Virus record (IMG/VR): IMGVR_UViG_3300024415_000014
Location: 1 to 41,674 of that record
DNA: 41,674 nucleotides
Origin: a virus
Direction: 5' to 3' (one strand)
Notes under the pieces: generated by a model
What the model was told of the DNA's origin: nothing
Seen by the model: only the letters and a program-made list of their open reading frames with translations
Databases searched by the model: none
Translations under genes and position numbers: made by a program
Shown: positions 9,035 to 17,284 of the stretch, one piece after another
Numbering within the stretch: the stretch's first letter is position 1
Layout: the number at the start of each line of letters is the position of its first letter

Positions 9035-11044
9035 ATGGCAACAGCAGAAGAATTATACGTATTAAATCACCCTGATGTATTTTTTAGAAGGTCTTTAAAT
9101 CCTAGATTTGATGATGTTGGATTTTCCAGAGACTGGCTACAAAGAGGCGGTATCTATGACTACAATACAAAAGGAAAAAACCAGCAAGGAGGCCTTGGCA
9201 ACACATTAGAAGGAATGCTTGAAAAAGGCTATAGCAGGCTTGCTGGGGACAGAGCAAGGCTTAGTGGTTTAAATTATCCAGCATATCAAGGTAAAACACT
9301 TGCTCCAATGTCGGATTTGACGCAAAGAGCTAGAGGCTTACAAGAATATTACGCAGGGAAACCAACCCCATATTCAAATAAAATATCCTCTGCATTATCT
9401 CGCCCTACTGGATTATCTGATAATTCTATTTCTGGATTGCTAGACAATACAGGTGGTCGCCAAAGAGATTATGGTAATTCTCTATTAGGTAAACTACAAA
9501 AAGAATTTCGCTCATCTTATAACGATAGAGTAGATCGTTTTCAAAGAAAAAGTGGTAGAGATATTGACAGAGGCGTTGGCGAATTTAGAGGCAAACTTGG
9601 CGATATAAAGACATTAAGCAGCAACCTTGATCAAAATGCAAACATTGCTACTGCTAAAGCTCTGCAAGGTTTATCTGGACAAAAGCAAGCAAGACGGAAC
9701 TTGCTTATTGATAATTTGGAGCAGTTTGGCAAGCAAAAACAAGGCCTTACTAATCTACAACTAAAGGCAGATAAAGCAGCATTTGACACAGAAGTGCAAG
9801 CTCCGTTTGAAAAAGCCAACAGATTAGAGGAAGTTTTAAATAGAGGTAGTAATGCTGTTAGAGGCGAACTTCACCCCGATTTAGAAAAGCCTATGGTTGA
9901 TCAAATCAATCAGGCTATGGCTGCCTATAACGCTCCCAATCAAAAATACCAAGGCGAAATGATAGCTGGCAGTAATCCAGAGCTAGACACTTCACAGGAG
10001 CTTATGGGGCGTTTAAGCTCTAAATTCAGAGATAGTTTTTATCCCGAAAGAAAAGAGCTTACAGGTAGATTAAGTAATGCTGAGAGAAGTGTTAGCGAAT
10101 CTGCTTTAGACAATGTTCCAGAAGCTATTAGAGGTCAAATAGATCAGCTAGAATATGCAGGAAAAAAACGCCTTAAATCTGATCTTGGAAGACTTTCTAA
10201 TAAATACACAAGGCTAGGTCAATATGGTTCGCCTCAACATATGAGAGAAGCAGAGCAGCGCGCAAGAGAATTAAACGAATCTATATTAGAACAACGTAAT
10301 AAACTTACTGAAGGTAATTTAAAAAACCAACTGCAAATGCAGCATCAGTCTAATATCGGCGATATAAAAAAGCTTGGCATGCTTGGTGATCAGGGTCAGC
10401 AGGAATTTGGTGATAGTATTAAAAATATTAGAGACCTTAATAGGCTTGGCTCTACTAAATGGAAAAATCAACAAGCTGAGAATGAAGAGCTTTATAAAAA
10501 CTACATGAACGAAGCTATGTGGATGTGGCCACACATGAGAGGTCAAGCTATGCGCAGTGGTAGAACTGGAGAGTTTTCTGACGTATTTAATACCATGAGA
10601 AATAATAATATTAGCTTGGAGAATTTAGCTAACCTCAATACTAATTACCAAGAAATGGAAAGAGAAAGAGATAATTACAGAACTCAAGTAGATAATCAAG
10701 CTAATCAATATCAAGGTCAGATCAGCAGCTTACAATCTCAGCTTGACGAGCAAAGAAGATTATTAGCAGATCGTCAAAGACAAGCAGAGCAGGAAAGGAT
10801 TGCTGCGCAAAGAAGACAACAAGCAGCTTTGCAAGAACAGCAAAGATTAGCGAGCATTGTGCCAAATTGGGGGGCTTTTAACAAAAATAATTACTCTAAT
10901 TTATCAGCCCATGATATAGCAAGAGAGTTTTATCGATCGCAAGATCCAGCTATTATGGAAAGAGCTAGGTCAGACAAGGCATTTCATAATAGTATCGACA
11001 CTTTCCTTGGATTTCCAGGCCAGTACTTAGCACTCAGAAGGTAA
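9035..11044 (+). CDS. large coiled-coil virion protein, 669 aa
   Basis: The N-terminal 130 residues contain YPAYQGKTLAPMSDLTQRARG, a pattern often seen at the start of phage structural proteins of this neighbourhood. The rest is predicted helical, with long Gln/Arg/Glu-rich coiled coils, especially at about residues 545-610. There is no signal peptide or enzymatic motif. It is the last gene of the plus-strand virion block and ends only two bases from the convergent minus-strand gene. No terminator is visible between the two. Probably an internal or tail protein. Confidence 0.65.
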   Translation: MATAEELYVLNHPDVFFRRSLNPRFDDVGFSRDWLQRGGIYDYNTKGKNQQGGLGNTLEGMLEKGYSRLAGDRARLSGLNYPAYQGKTLAPMSDLTQRARGLQEYYAGKPTPYSNKISSALSRPTGLSDNSISGLLDNTGGRQRDYGNSLLGKLQKEFRSSYNDRVDRFQRKSGRDIDRGVGEFRGKLGDIKTLSSNLDQNANIATAKALQGLSGQKQARRNLLIDNLEQFGKQKQGLTNLQLKADKAAFDTEVQAPFEKANRLEEVLNRGSNAVRGELHPDLEKPMVDQINQAMAAYNAPNQKYQGEMIAGSNPELDTSQELMGRLSSKFRDSFYPERKELTGRLSNAERSVSESALDNVPEAIRGQIDQLEYAGKKRLKSDLGRLSNKYTRLGQYGSPQHMREAEQRARELNESILEQRNKLTEGNLKNQLQMQHQSNIGDIKKLGMLGDQGQQEFGDSIKNIRDLNRLGSTKWKNQQAENEELYKNYMNEAMWMWPHMRGQAMRSGRTGEFSDVFNTMRNNNISLENLANLNTNYQEMERERDNYRTQVDNQANQYQGQISSLQSQLDEQRRLLADRQRQAEQERIAAQRRQQAALQEQQRLASIVPNWGAFNKNNYSNLSAHDIAREFYRSQDPAIMERARSDKAFHNSIDTFLGFPGQYLALRR

Positions 11045-11046
11045 AT

Positions 11047-11757
11047 TCAATCCTGATGATCAATTATTGAAAAATCATGAGAGGAGTCGCCCATTAATTG
11101 GGCTTGCGCTCCTCCTAATATTGGCTGGCCTTGTACGTTTAATATAGGTTCACCTTGTGAAATATGCATTTGACTTATGTTTTGCGAATGATTTGGTACA
11201 ATAATAGATTCAACTGTTTGCATTGCATTAAGATTTATTTGCTCTATAACTTCCGATTCTTGATGATGGGCTTGTGGATTTAAGTCTAAACTAGAAATTT
11301 CTGAAGAAACAAAATTATTCTGTGAAGCAATTAATTTTAACGACTCTTGCAGGCCTTGTATCTGACCATTTTTTTCACTTAACATTTTTTCTAATAAATG
11401 GATACGTTCTATAGAGCCACTTTCTATATTTTGTTTTTGCTCGCTCACACTCAACAAGTCGGCTTTTTGTTTTTCTATAACGGTCTTTAATTCTTTGTTT
11501 TGAGACTTCAAACTTACCACTTCTTTAGAAGTTTTATTAAAAAGATCAAGAATGTTTTTATGATTATTTTGTACAGAAGCTAATTGGTTGTTTTTTATTT
11601 GTAGCTCTTGTTTTAAGTTTTTAACTTCATTCTGAAGCTCTGTTTCACGACCTTCTCTTTGAGCAAAGGTGCTAGCTTGATAAGGTTGATTTTGTGAATT
11701 TTGTGCCCTAGCATTGCTCGCTTGCGCTGCATGTAAAGACGTAAATTGTGCTTTCAT
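11047..11757 (-). CDS. coiled-coil protein of unknown function, 236 aa
   Basis: The protein has a disordered Gln/Ser-rich N-terminus, a long heptad region (about residues 35-150: ELQNEVKNLKQELQIKNNQL and following), and a C-terminal disordered tail with two near repeats (GEPILNVQ, GQPILGG). No signal peptide or membrane helix is visible. It is the last gene of the leftward operon, two bases after the outer-membrane barrel gene. In a phage infecting an intracellular bacterium it could be an effector or scaffold, but nothing in the sequence decides this. Confidence 0.6.
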   Translation of the reverse strand: MKAQFTSLHAAQASNARAQNSQNQPYQASTFAQREGRETELQNEVKNLKQELQIKNNQLASVQNNHKNILDLFNKTSKEVVSLKSQNKELKTVIEKQKADLLSVSEQKQNIESGSIERIHLLEKMLSEKNGQIQGLQESLKLIASQNNFVSSEISSLDLNPQAHHQESEVIEQINLNAMQTVESIIVPNHSQNISQMHISQGEPILNVQGQPILGGAQAQLMGDSSHDFSIIDHQD

Positions 11758-11759
11758 AT

Positions 11760-12461
11760 TTAAATACTTTTTCTAATTCCAAGAATTACTCCATGAATAC
11801 CATAACGTCTATATTGCACGTTGTCTATTCCGTTTATTTTTTGAGGTTTGTTATAACCTAGATTAAAATAATTATAAGAAAGTTCGGCTGTATAATTATC
11901 TGACATTTCGTACTCTGTACCTAGCGTTATTTTATAAGCAATACGATTTACTCTTTTACTTTTGACAGTATCAAGTGGATAATGATCAGCGTTCGATACA
12001 GCATAACCAGTGGCTTTTTCTTGTAACGTAGAAATACCAATACCGCCTCCTACAAAAGGTGTAAAGTTTTTCCAGTGGCAAATATCTTTATATCCATTTA
12101 AGAAAAACGCATGTGCTTTTGTTTTGCTTTCTATATTGAATTTATTGTCAAATTTATCAGTTGTTTTTTCTTTCGAGTGGAATAAAAAGTAATAGTCAAA
12201 AACTCCTTCTACTCGCACGCCTTCGGCAAATTTATAGCCAGCACCAACCTCTATTAATGGAAAAGCATGAGATACTTTTATTTTACCTTTATATTCATCA
12301 TCTCTTATATGAAAAGGATTTATAGTATTTAGTCCAGTGCCGCCTTTTACATAAAATTGGTTTTCCGAAGCTTTTGCTGTTTTGCTTGTTGTTATTATGT
12401 GTGCCGTAATTAAAAAAGGTAATAAACCTAACGCTATTAAAATGTATTTTAAATAGTTCAT
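11760..12461 (-). CDS. outer-membrane beta-barrel protein (opacity/surface-antigen type), 233 aa
   Basis: An N-terminal hydrophobic segment ends near residue 31 (TAKAS/ENQ), which fits a cleavable signal peptide. The mature part is an eight-stranded-barrel type: FYVKGGTGL, PLIEVGAGYKFA, VRVEGVFDYYF, PFVGGGIGIS, KITLGTEYEM, YTAELSYNYFNLGY, and a last strand IHGVILGIRKSI. This pattern matches OMP_b-brl / opacity-like proteins of alphaproteobacteria. It sits in the phage leftward operon together with a porin. A change of the host surface (receptor masking, superinfection exclusion, or symbiont-host contact) is inferred. Confidence 0.75.
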   Translation of the reverse strand: MNYLKYILIALGLLPFLITAHIITTSKTAKASENQFYVKGGTGLNTINPFHIRDDEYKGKIKVSHAFPLIEVGAGYKFAEGVRVEGVFDYYFLFHSKEKTTDKFDNKFNIESKTKAHAFFLNGYKDICHWKNFTPFVGGGIGISTLQEKATGYAVSNADHYPLDTVKSKRVNRIAYKITLGTEYEMSDNYTAELSYNYFNLGYNKPQKINGIDNVQYRRYGIHGVILGIRKSI

Positions 12462-12463
12462 TA

Positions 12464-12766
12464 TTATATCTCCGTAATTGTGATTGGATAAGTAGCTTCT
12501 ACTTGTTTTTTCTTGAGTTTATAGATATCGGTTTTAAAGCCTTTTACATCTTCAAAGGTTACTGTCCCATTTGACCAGAATATTAAAAAGTCGCAAACAT
12601 ATTTAACGCCGCCAGAGAGATGCAGAGGAGTTTGTCTTAAAAAAAATAGTATATCACCCGCTGATTTTAAAACTTGAAGCTCACAGTAGCGTTTCTGCTC
12701 TTTTTTGGAGGCAAATTTTATCCCATCATATTCGCAAGGTTTTGCTTTGAACTTATGGCGTAGCAT
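12464..12766 (-). CDS. DUF1064-family phage protein, 100 aa
   Basis: The likely start is the ATG at 12766, which overlaps the upstream stop (TGATG) and has AGAGG at a proper distance. A longer TTG-started version to 12802 would run through the upstream gene. The sequence MLRHKFKAKPCEYDGIKFASKKEQKR..., with KYVCDFLIFWSNGTVTFEDVKG, matches the DUF1064 pattern (an endonuclease-like fold, with D, E and K in CDF-(x)n-FEDVKG placed as in PD-(D/E)xK enzymes). Usual length is about 100-130 residues. A DNA-processing role is possible but unproven. Confidence 0.7.
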   Translation of the reverse strand: MLRHKFKAKPCEYDGIKFASKKEQKRYCELQVLKSAGDILFFLRQTPLHLSGGVKYVCDFLIFWSNGTVTFEDVKGFKTDIYKLKKKQVEATYPITITEI

Positions 12767-12930
12767 CACATTACCTCTTCTAAGGTAATTAATTCTTTCC
12801 AAAACATTTCATCTTTACAATGACCTGTTCCATCAAAAGAATTGTTGAGCTTTTTATAAGTACAAATGAAAGATGCTAAAATGATTATTGTTATCATCAA
12901 AGCTAAAAGATATACGTAGAAATTTTTCAT
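12766..12930 (-). CDS. single-span membrane protein, 54 aa
   Basis: ATG at 12928-12930 opens MKNFYVYLLALMITIIILA.., giving one hydrophobic helix at about residues 5-24 and a polar cytoplasmic or periplasmic tail. The stop overlaps the start of the DUF1064 gene (TGATG), so translation is coupled. The short membrane protein could be a holin- or spanin-like part, or an inner-membrane anchor. No family is recognised. It lies just downstream of a candidate internal promoter at 12959-12967. Confidence 0.5.
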   Translation of the reverse strand: MKNFYVYLLALMITIIILASFICTYKKLNNSFDGTGHCKDEMFWKELITLEEVM

Positions 12931-12934
12931 TACA

Positions 12935-12967
12935 AATTAGTAGAGAACTTAACTACTAATTATAACA
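12935..12967 (-). promoter_or_regulatory. minus-strand extended -10 with overlapping inverted repeat
   Basis: On the minus strand TGTTATAAT lies at 12967-12959, with no clear -35. Perfect 9-bp arms AATTAGTAG (12935-12943) and CTACTAATT (12953-12961) flank a 9-base spacer and overlap the -10 hexamer. This looks like an internal promoter with an operator for the last part of the leftward operon (membrane protein, DUF1064, outer-membrane barrel, coiled coil). The link to a particular repressor is not known. Confidence 0.45.
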
Positions 12968-13029
12968 CAGATAAAATTTTATTGATTTTGGTTAGTGTTA
13001 GCTGACTCTACAGCCTGCTAAAATTGGAA

Positions 13030-13179
13030 CTAAACAAGCTGTATATTTTCTGAACTTTTATGTGCTTCGATTGTTGTACTTGTATATTGAGACAACCAAG
13101 TTAATAAATCCCCTAGCTGTATCTCTTCTGAACTGTTTTTTAAATAAAACATCAAAGTATCTCTTTTTATAGTTTTCAT
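13030..13179 (-). CDS. small protein, 49 aa, possibly related to two other small phage proteins
   Basis: ATG at 13179 overlaps the stop of the cold-shock gene (TGATG). The protein MKTIKRDTLMFYLKN..EEIQLGDLLTWLSQYT... shares a short pattern (basic start, then S/QL..L..WL...T) with the proteins at 17285-17515 and 22329-22586, but it is shorter. The similarity is weak and read by eye. Function is unknown. The reading frame is intact and coupled, so it is probably translated. Confidence 0.45.
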   Translation of the reverse strand: MKTIKRDTLMFYLKNSSEEIQLGDLLTWLSQYTSTTIEAHKSSENIQLV

Positions 13180-13388
13180 CAGCTTATTATCTTAATATTG
13201 ACAGCTTGATTCTTGCCTTTGTGGTTTGTTTGAACATCATAAGTAACCACATAACCTATGCTTATGCCTTTGTAACCTGATTTTTCTAATTCATTCATAT
13301 GTAGGAATACATCTTCACCGCCAGCTTTAGGAACAATGAATCCATATGCTTTTTCACTGTTAAAAAATTTTATTTTTCCTTGTTCCAT
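13179..13388 (-). CDS. cold-shock domain protein
   Basis: A 69-residue single-domain protein with MEQGKIKFFNSEKAYGFIVPKAGGEDVFLHMNELEKSGYKG.. RNP1 is represented by KAYGFIV and RNP2 by DVFLHM, both binding single-stranded RNA or DNA through aromatic residues. The length is that of bacterial Csp proteins (65-70). It acts in the cytoplasm as RNA chaperone or antiterminator. It lies between the porin gene and small genes in the leftward operon, about 2.2 kb from two other small OB-fold-like proteins in the same operon. Confidence 0.9.
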   Translation of the reverse strand: MEQGKIKFFNSEKAYGFIVPKAGGEDVFLHMNELEKSGYKGISIGYVVTYDVQTNHKGKNQAVNIKIIS

Positions 13389-13405
13389 GATTCTTATTTC
13401 TAAAA

Positions 13406-14683
13406 TTATAATGTTAATTTAAGACCAAGTAATGCCACAGTTCCTCTTGTACTTTTGCTTTTTAACTCGTTATGAAATTCTGGCTTACCTTTTAATGTAT
13501 AGCTAGATATTTCAGCATAAGGCTTTAGTCCAGGTGCTAATATATGACTAATATTTAGCTTTACAGAACTAACTTTGTTTTTGTATTGCTCTGAGCCAAA
13601 ATAAGACAATTTTGTTGTTGTTTGCCCATATTTATAAGCAACTCCTGCATTATAATAATGTGATTTAGTACCAGACTTATGAAATTCAGGAGTTGTAAAG
13701 CTCTTACCTAAATTTCCATAGCAAGCATTAAAGGTAAAATCACTCAACTTTAACTCACCACCAATATTATAACTTCTTAAATTAGCAAGTTTATGTTCTA
13801 ATGGATTCTTATCATCTTTTGAAATATATTTTTTAGCTTTACCTTTAGTGTTTCCATATTCACCAGTTAGAGCTAATTTTAAATTTATATCATCACTAAT
13901 TTTCTGTTCTAATTTTATCCCAGCAGTTACCGCATCAGCTACAGACTTATCTATTTCAAACTTATGTAAGTTATCAATACCTACCTTTTTTATCGCTGAA
14001 CTTGTGGTTTTTTCATTTGCGCCACCTGCTCCAGTATTAGAACTATCTGGTGTATAAGAAACTCCTAACTGTACTTTTGTAGTATTACCAAGTGCAAATT
14101 TAGGCGTATAGTAGTTTATAGTTCTTGGTGGCTCATTGCTATATTTTGCTTTATCAAAATCAGCAACAATATTATCTCCAAGAAAATGACCATCTCCAGT
14201 TAAAAATGATGGACCATGCTCTTTATTTTGTTTTAAGTGAGAGCTTGTCTTCTTAATATATTTACCAGGAACACTACCATCACTTATCATCATATTTTGA
14301 GCCACTGGAATAGGTGAGCCAAGCTCTATATGACCGAATTCGCTTTTAATAAAAATATGTGAACCATTATAACTAGGTATATTTTTTCTCTGTGCCGTTG
14401 GAACTAGAATAATCTTACCACCATATTCTACTTCTTCATGCTTGTTAGATATTGTAGCAAATAACGCTGTATCGTTATAAAATAAAAATCCATCTCTATT
14501 AGCTGATAAATTCTTCTCTGAAGACTTTAAATGACTCTGCCTACTACCACCTGCTTCAAATGCAGCATACGCTCCTAATTTTACATTTAAATCAGATACT
14601 ACTTGGTATTTATTACTTTCTACGTTTGCTAAAGCGGAGTTGCTTGCAAAGATTGTAGATAAAATTAGTATACATTTTTTCAT
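13406..14683 (-). CDS. outer-membrane porin, 425 aa
   Basis: A clear signal peptide at residues 1-20 (MKKCILILSTIFASNSALA) precedes a barrel-like protein with alternating strands to the C-terminus (for example TKVQLGVSYTP, NLKLALTGEYG, FTFNACYGNLG, TTKLSYFGSEQY, VALLGLKLTL). The motif LGAYAAFEAGG near the mature N-terminus and the GHIELGSPIP segment (an L3/constriction-type pattern) fit general porins of the Porin_4 type found in alphaproteobacteria. Its size is usual for the family. It stands directly downstream of the Bet gene. Phage-borne porins are known from some lambdoid phages; the biological role here is inferred as surface remodelling. Confidence 0.8.
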   Translation of the reverse strand: MKKCILILSTIFASNSALANVESNKYQVVSDLNVKLGAYAAFEAGGSRQSHLKSSEKNLSANRDGFLFYNDTALFATISNKHEEVEYGGKIILVPTAQRKNIPSYNGSHIFIKSEFGHIELGSPIPVAQNMMISDGSVPGKYIKKTSSHLKQNKEHGPSFLTGDGHFLGDNIVADFDKAKYSNEPPRTINYYTPKFALGNTTKVQLGVSYTPDSSNTGAGGANEKTTSSAIKKVGIDNLHKFEIDKSVADAVTAGIKLEQKISDDINLKLALTGEYGNTKGKAKKYISKDDKNPLEHKLANLRSYNIGGELKLSDFTFNACYGNLGKSFTTPEFHKSGTKSHYYNAGVAYKYGQTTTKLSYFGSEQYKNKVSSVKLNISHILAPGLKPYAEISSYTLKGKPEFHNELKSKSTRGTVALLGLKLTL

Positions 14684-14716
14684 TTCATTACTTTATGATT
14701 TTACATATTTTCAGAA

Positions 14717-15556
14717 TTAAAATTTTTTTTCTATATAGTCAATACAAGCATCTATTTTTTCTTCTGGTAGTTTATCTATACTTTCAACTTGTGCTTTTTG
14801 TAACCACAAATCCACAGTTTCTTGAGGAATATTATGTAATTCTACAAGCTCCTGTAAAGCAAAATATTTGTTTAATATTACTTTGTCTTGAGTAACATCA
14901 TATTCAGTTTTTTCGTCCTCAATATAACGCTCTAAAGCATTTTGACTAGCGTTGTTTTCGACTACAGTTTTTGTGTTTTCTGCAAAAGACTTGCCTTCCA
15001 TTTCTTCAGCGGTTGGTTGCTGGGTAATAATTTCGGGAAAAGCTTTGCGCAAGGCTTGAGCTTCTGCACATTTTGCTAATTGACCAAATGGCCTCTTTAG
15101 CCACATGGCATTAGGAGCAGTAGAATCTTTTTTTGCAATAGCATAATTCTCTAACCAATATTCTTTTGCGGTAAATTCAACTATACTAGTCCCAATCAGT
15201 TTTTTAACTGTAACCTTGCACCATTCAGGATATGAAATATTTACTCCACCTAGTTTAGTATTAACTGTATCACCATATTCTGGCTCGCTAACTCCTGCAT
15301 ATTTATTACTACGAGCAGCTTGAATACGATATAAACCAATACCTGGCATAATTGTATCTTTCATAGACTTGGTATTCTTGTCCCACATTGGCACTATATG
15401 TACCGGTTTTTGCATAGGGTCAAGATTACAGGCTTTGCAGTATTCAATTACCATTTGTATACTGTCGTCCTTAGCTCCAGTGTATAAACTACTTTTTAAA
15501 GCAGATAATACTGCGCTGTCTATTTCATTATTTGTTTGTTGTACCAATTGGCTCAT
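14717..15556 (-). CDS. bet: single-strand annealing recombinase, Bet/RecT type
   Basis: The start is the ATG at 15556, with GAGGTG 5 bases before it; the GTG at 15562 is less likely. The 279-residue protein has the family core: NLDPMQKPVHIVPMWDKNTK, then IMPGIGLYRIQAARSNKYAGVSEPE, then PNAMWLKRPFGQLAKCAEAQALRKAFPE, which is the signature of phage Bet/RecT annealases. It pairs exonuclease-made single strands with homologous DNA during phage replication and repair. The YqaJ exonuclease gene lies upstream in the same operon, separated only by two small genes. Confidence 0.92.
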   Translation of the reverse strand: MSQLVQQTNNEIDSAVLSALKSSLYTGAKDDSIQMVIEYCKACNLDPMQKPVHIVPMWDKNTKSMKDTIMPGIGLYRIQAARSNKYAGVSEPEYGDTVNTKLGGVNISYPEWCKVTVKKLIGTSIVEFTAKEYWLENYAIAKKDSTAPNAMWLKRPFGQLAKCAEAQALRKAFPEIITQQPTAEEMEGKSFAENTKTVVENNASQNALERYIEDEKTEYDVTQDKVILNKYFALQELVELHNIPQETVDLWLQKAQVESIDKLPEEKIDACIDYIEKKF

Positions 15557-15567
15557 AATCACCTCAA

Positions 15568-15789
15568 TTATTTTATTAAATGTATTCTTGTTGCTATATC
15601 TTCAGTAGCTGACTGCTCGAGTATAAATTTCACTTTTTTATTTTTAATAAATTCGTCTAAGTTAGAAAGTTTTGCGACATTTCGAGCACGAAAAATACAA
15701 TATTTTCCGTTATCGTACTTTATCAACCCCAATCTTTGCTTTTTTTTAAACGTTAAAATTGCTCCTTCTAACCACTCTTCTTTAGACAT
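15568..15789 (-). CDS. small OB-fold-like (divergent cold-shock-type) protein, 73 aa
   Basis: The pattern GAILTFKKKQRLGLIKYDNGKYCIFRARNVAKL...VKFILEQSATEDIATRIHLI follows the strand order of cold-shock domains (G-x-I-x-F, then GLI, then a DVFFH-like strand, then a V-x-F-x-V strand, then a last A-x-x-I strand), but the RNP aromatic residues are changed. This is a reading by eye. It lies between exonuclease and annealase genes, so a single-strand-binding helper of recombination is a reasonable guess. Confidence 0.6.
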   Translation of the reverse strand: MSKEEWLEGAILTFKKKQRLGLIKYDNGKYCIFRARNVAKLSNLDEFIKNKKVKFILEQSATEDIATRIHLIK

Positions 15790-15793
15790 ATTT

Positions 15794-16012
15794 TTATTTT
15801 ATAATTTCTATTTTTGTTGCATTCTGTACACCATGTACAATTTTAATGTTTAATATTACTGACATGCATTTTGTTAATTTCTCTATAGCATTATTTCTAA
15901 AATGATACGGCCATATTGGTATATTTCCGCTACCGTCATCAAGTGTAACTAAAGCTGTCTTTAGCTTTGGATTTACTTCTTGTACTATGCCAGTTTTCTG
16001 CGTGTTCATCAT
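15794..16012 (-). CDS. second small OB-fold-like protein, 72 aa
   Basis: The core TGIVQEVNPKLKTALVTLDDGSGNIPIWPYHFRNNAIEKL..VILNIKIVHGVQNATKIEII also follows the order of an OB/cold-shock fold. It differs from the neighbour at 15568-15789 and from the true Csp at 13179. Two ATGs lie together; AAGGA is better placed for the second (16009), so the protein may start one residue later. The stop of YqaJ overlaps this start (TAATG). Function is inferred only from position in the recombination module. Confidence 0.6.
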   Translation of the reverse strand: MMNTQKTGIVQEVNPKLKTALVTLDDGSGNIPIWPYHFRNNAIEKLTKCMSVILNIKIVHGVQNATKIEIIK

Positions 16013-16935
16013 TATCCTTTTAATGAAAAAACTCTATAGCTACCGCCTCCCTTCAAGCATTGTTGATAAATATCAGAATACTCAGATTTTAGTTTATTTG
16101 TATCTAAGCTTGCTCTACCTTTACTATTTTTCCATGTAGCATAGCAATGTCCTTCTTCTCCTACTAAAGCTTCACCTTCTTGCATGTAATCCTTAATAGA
16201 TAACTGTAGGCCTTTGATCTCTTCAGATATTGTTTTCTCACGAGCTTTTAAGTCTTGAAGAACGCATACTTTTTCTAAAATTGTATCGTTAGCTCTAACC
16301 TCAAGACCATTGGCCTTTGGGTAGAGTTTTGCTGCATCTTCCTGAGTTCTAGGTTGCGGCGGAACTCCTGCTAGTACATGATTATTCCAGAATTTCTTAG
16401 CTGCTTTTATAAGCTGGCTTTCTTTTACTTCGTCTTTATCATAGCGATAAATACGGAAGTCTTGACCTCCGATAAGAACGGCTATATCTACTCTGCTAGC
16501 ACCTGTTATTGCTGCATAATAAGCTACTTGATACAAATAACTTTCTGGTATCTGATCTGTACCTTCCTCGCCCCAGCAAGTAACTTTCATTTGATTAGCA
16601 GTTTTACATTCTAGAATATGGCGATTGCCTTTATTATCAATTACCCAGTAATCCAAGTTACAAGCTATGAATGGATGTTCACTGTGGCGGATAAGGCCTG
16701 CTGGCTTTTCTATCTTGAAGCCTGTACGTTTTGCGTATTCTTGAGCAACAACATCTTCTAAGACATTTCCCCAGTAAGCAGCTTCACCTGCTGTATCTTC
16801 TGCTACGCCTTCAGACGTTTTTTCAAAATATACATCAAGTTCTGTACGAAAGTTACTAATTCCGAGGATAGAACCTAAATCACTACCGCCTATGTAAGTT
16901 TTTCGCTCTTCAAGCCATGCTTGTTTATTTTCCAT
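16012..16935 (-). CDS. YqaJ-type phage exonuclease
   Basis: The 307-residue protein has the YqaJ/lambda-exonuclease layout: ERKTYIGGSDLGSILGIS (about residues 10-27), E60, D95 in NLDYWV, E109-x-K111 in HILECKTA, and Q136 in YLYQVAYYAAITG. These acidic and lysine residues form the PD-(D/E)xK metal site that digests one strand of duplex ends. With the Bet protein it makes a Red-like recombination pair. The start ATG lies inside the end of the upstream 47-residue gene (11-base overlap). Confidence 0.92.
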   Translation of the reverse strand: MENKQAWLEERKTYIGGSDLGSILGISNFRTELDVYFEKTSEGVAEDTAGEAAYWGNVLEDVVAQEYAKRTGFKIEKPAGLIRHSEHPFIACNLDYWVIDNKGNRHILECKTANQMKVTCWGEEGTDQIPESYLYQVAYYAAITGASRVDIAVLIGGQDFRIYRYDKDEVKESQLIKAAKKFWNNHVLAGVPPQPRTQEDAAKLYPKANGLEVRANDTILEKVCVLQDLKAREKTISEEIKGLQLSIKDYMQEGEALVGEEGHCYATWKNSKGRASLDTNKLKSEYSDIYQQCLKGGGSYRVFSLKG

Positions 16936-17068
16936 AATATTTTACACACTCATTTAATTGTTCTCTTAGTTGCTGAATTTCTGGTAGATCGCAATTCAAG
17001 CGATTTATTTTCTTCAACTGCTTCAATATCTTTAAAGTTTTTGCATCTAGCGATTGCTTATCGCTCAC
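16925..17068 (-). CDS. small basic protein, 47 aa
   Basis: The start is GTG at 17068, with AGGAGG six bases upstream, one of the best ribosome sites in the operon. The start overlaps the previous stop (GTGA). The protein MSDKQSLDAKTLKILKQLKKINRL... is a lysine-rich helical peptide without known family. It precedes and overlaps the YqaJ gene, so it may help couple its translation. Function is unknown. Confidence 0.6.
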   Translation of the reverse strand: MSDKQSLDAKTLKILKQLKKINRLNCDLPEIQQLREQLNECVKYYGK

Positions 17069-17280
17069 ATCTCGCCTCCTAAAATTAACTGTCCTTTTTT
17101 ATACGACATTACTTCGTTATAAGTTATAAAAATCTTATCGCTGATTTCTAGGTTTTTATCTATTTTAAACATGTAATAAGGTTCTGACTTATCTTGTTTT
17201 TTAAAAATATTAACTGGTCTTTTGTGTTTGCGCAAACTTTCATAATAACTTTTGTAGATAAATTCTTCTGTGTTATTCAT
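17065..17280 (-). CDS. small hypothetical protein, 71 aa
   Basis: The start at 17280 (MNNTEEFIYKSYYE) is chosen over an upstream start at 17313 that would run through the previous gene. The protein is charged, rich in Lys, Tyr and Ile, with no membrane helix, cysteine motif or signal peptide. It belongs to the leftward operon and overlaps the next GTG start by four bases. No family is recognised. Confidence 0.6.
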   Translation of the reverse strand: MNNTEEFIYKSYYESLRKHKRPVNIFKKQDKSEPYYMFKIDKNLEISDKIFITYNEVMSYKKGQLILGGEM

Positions 17281-17284
17281 TTTA

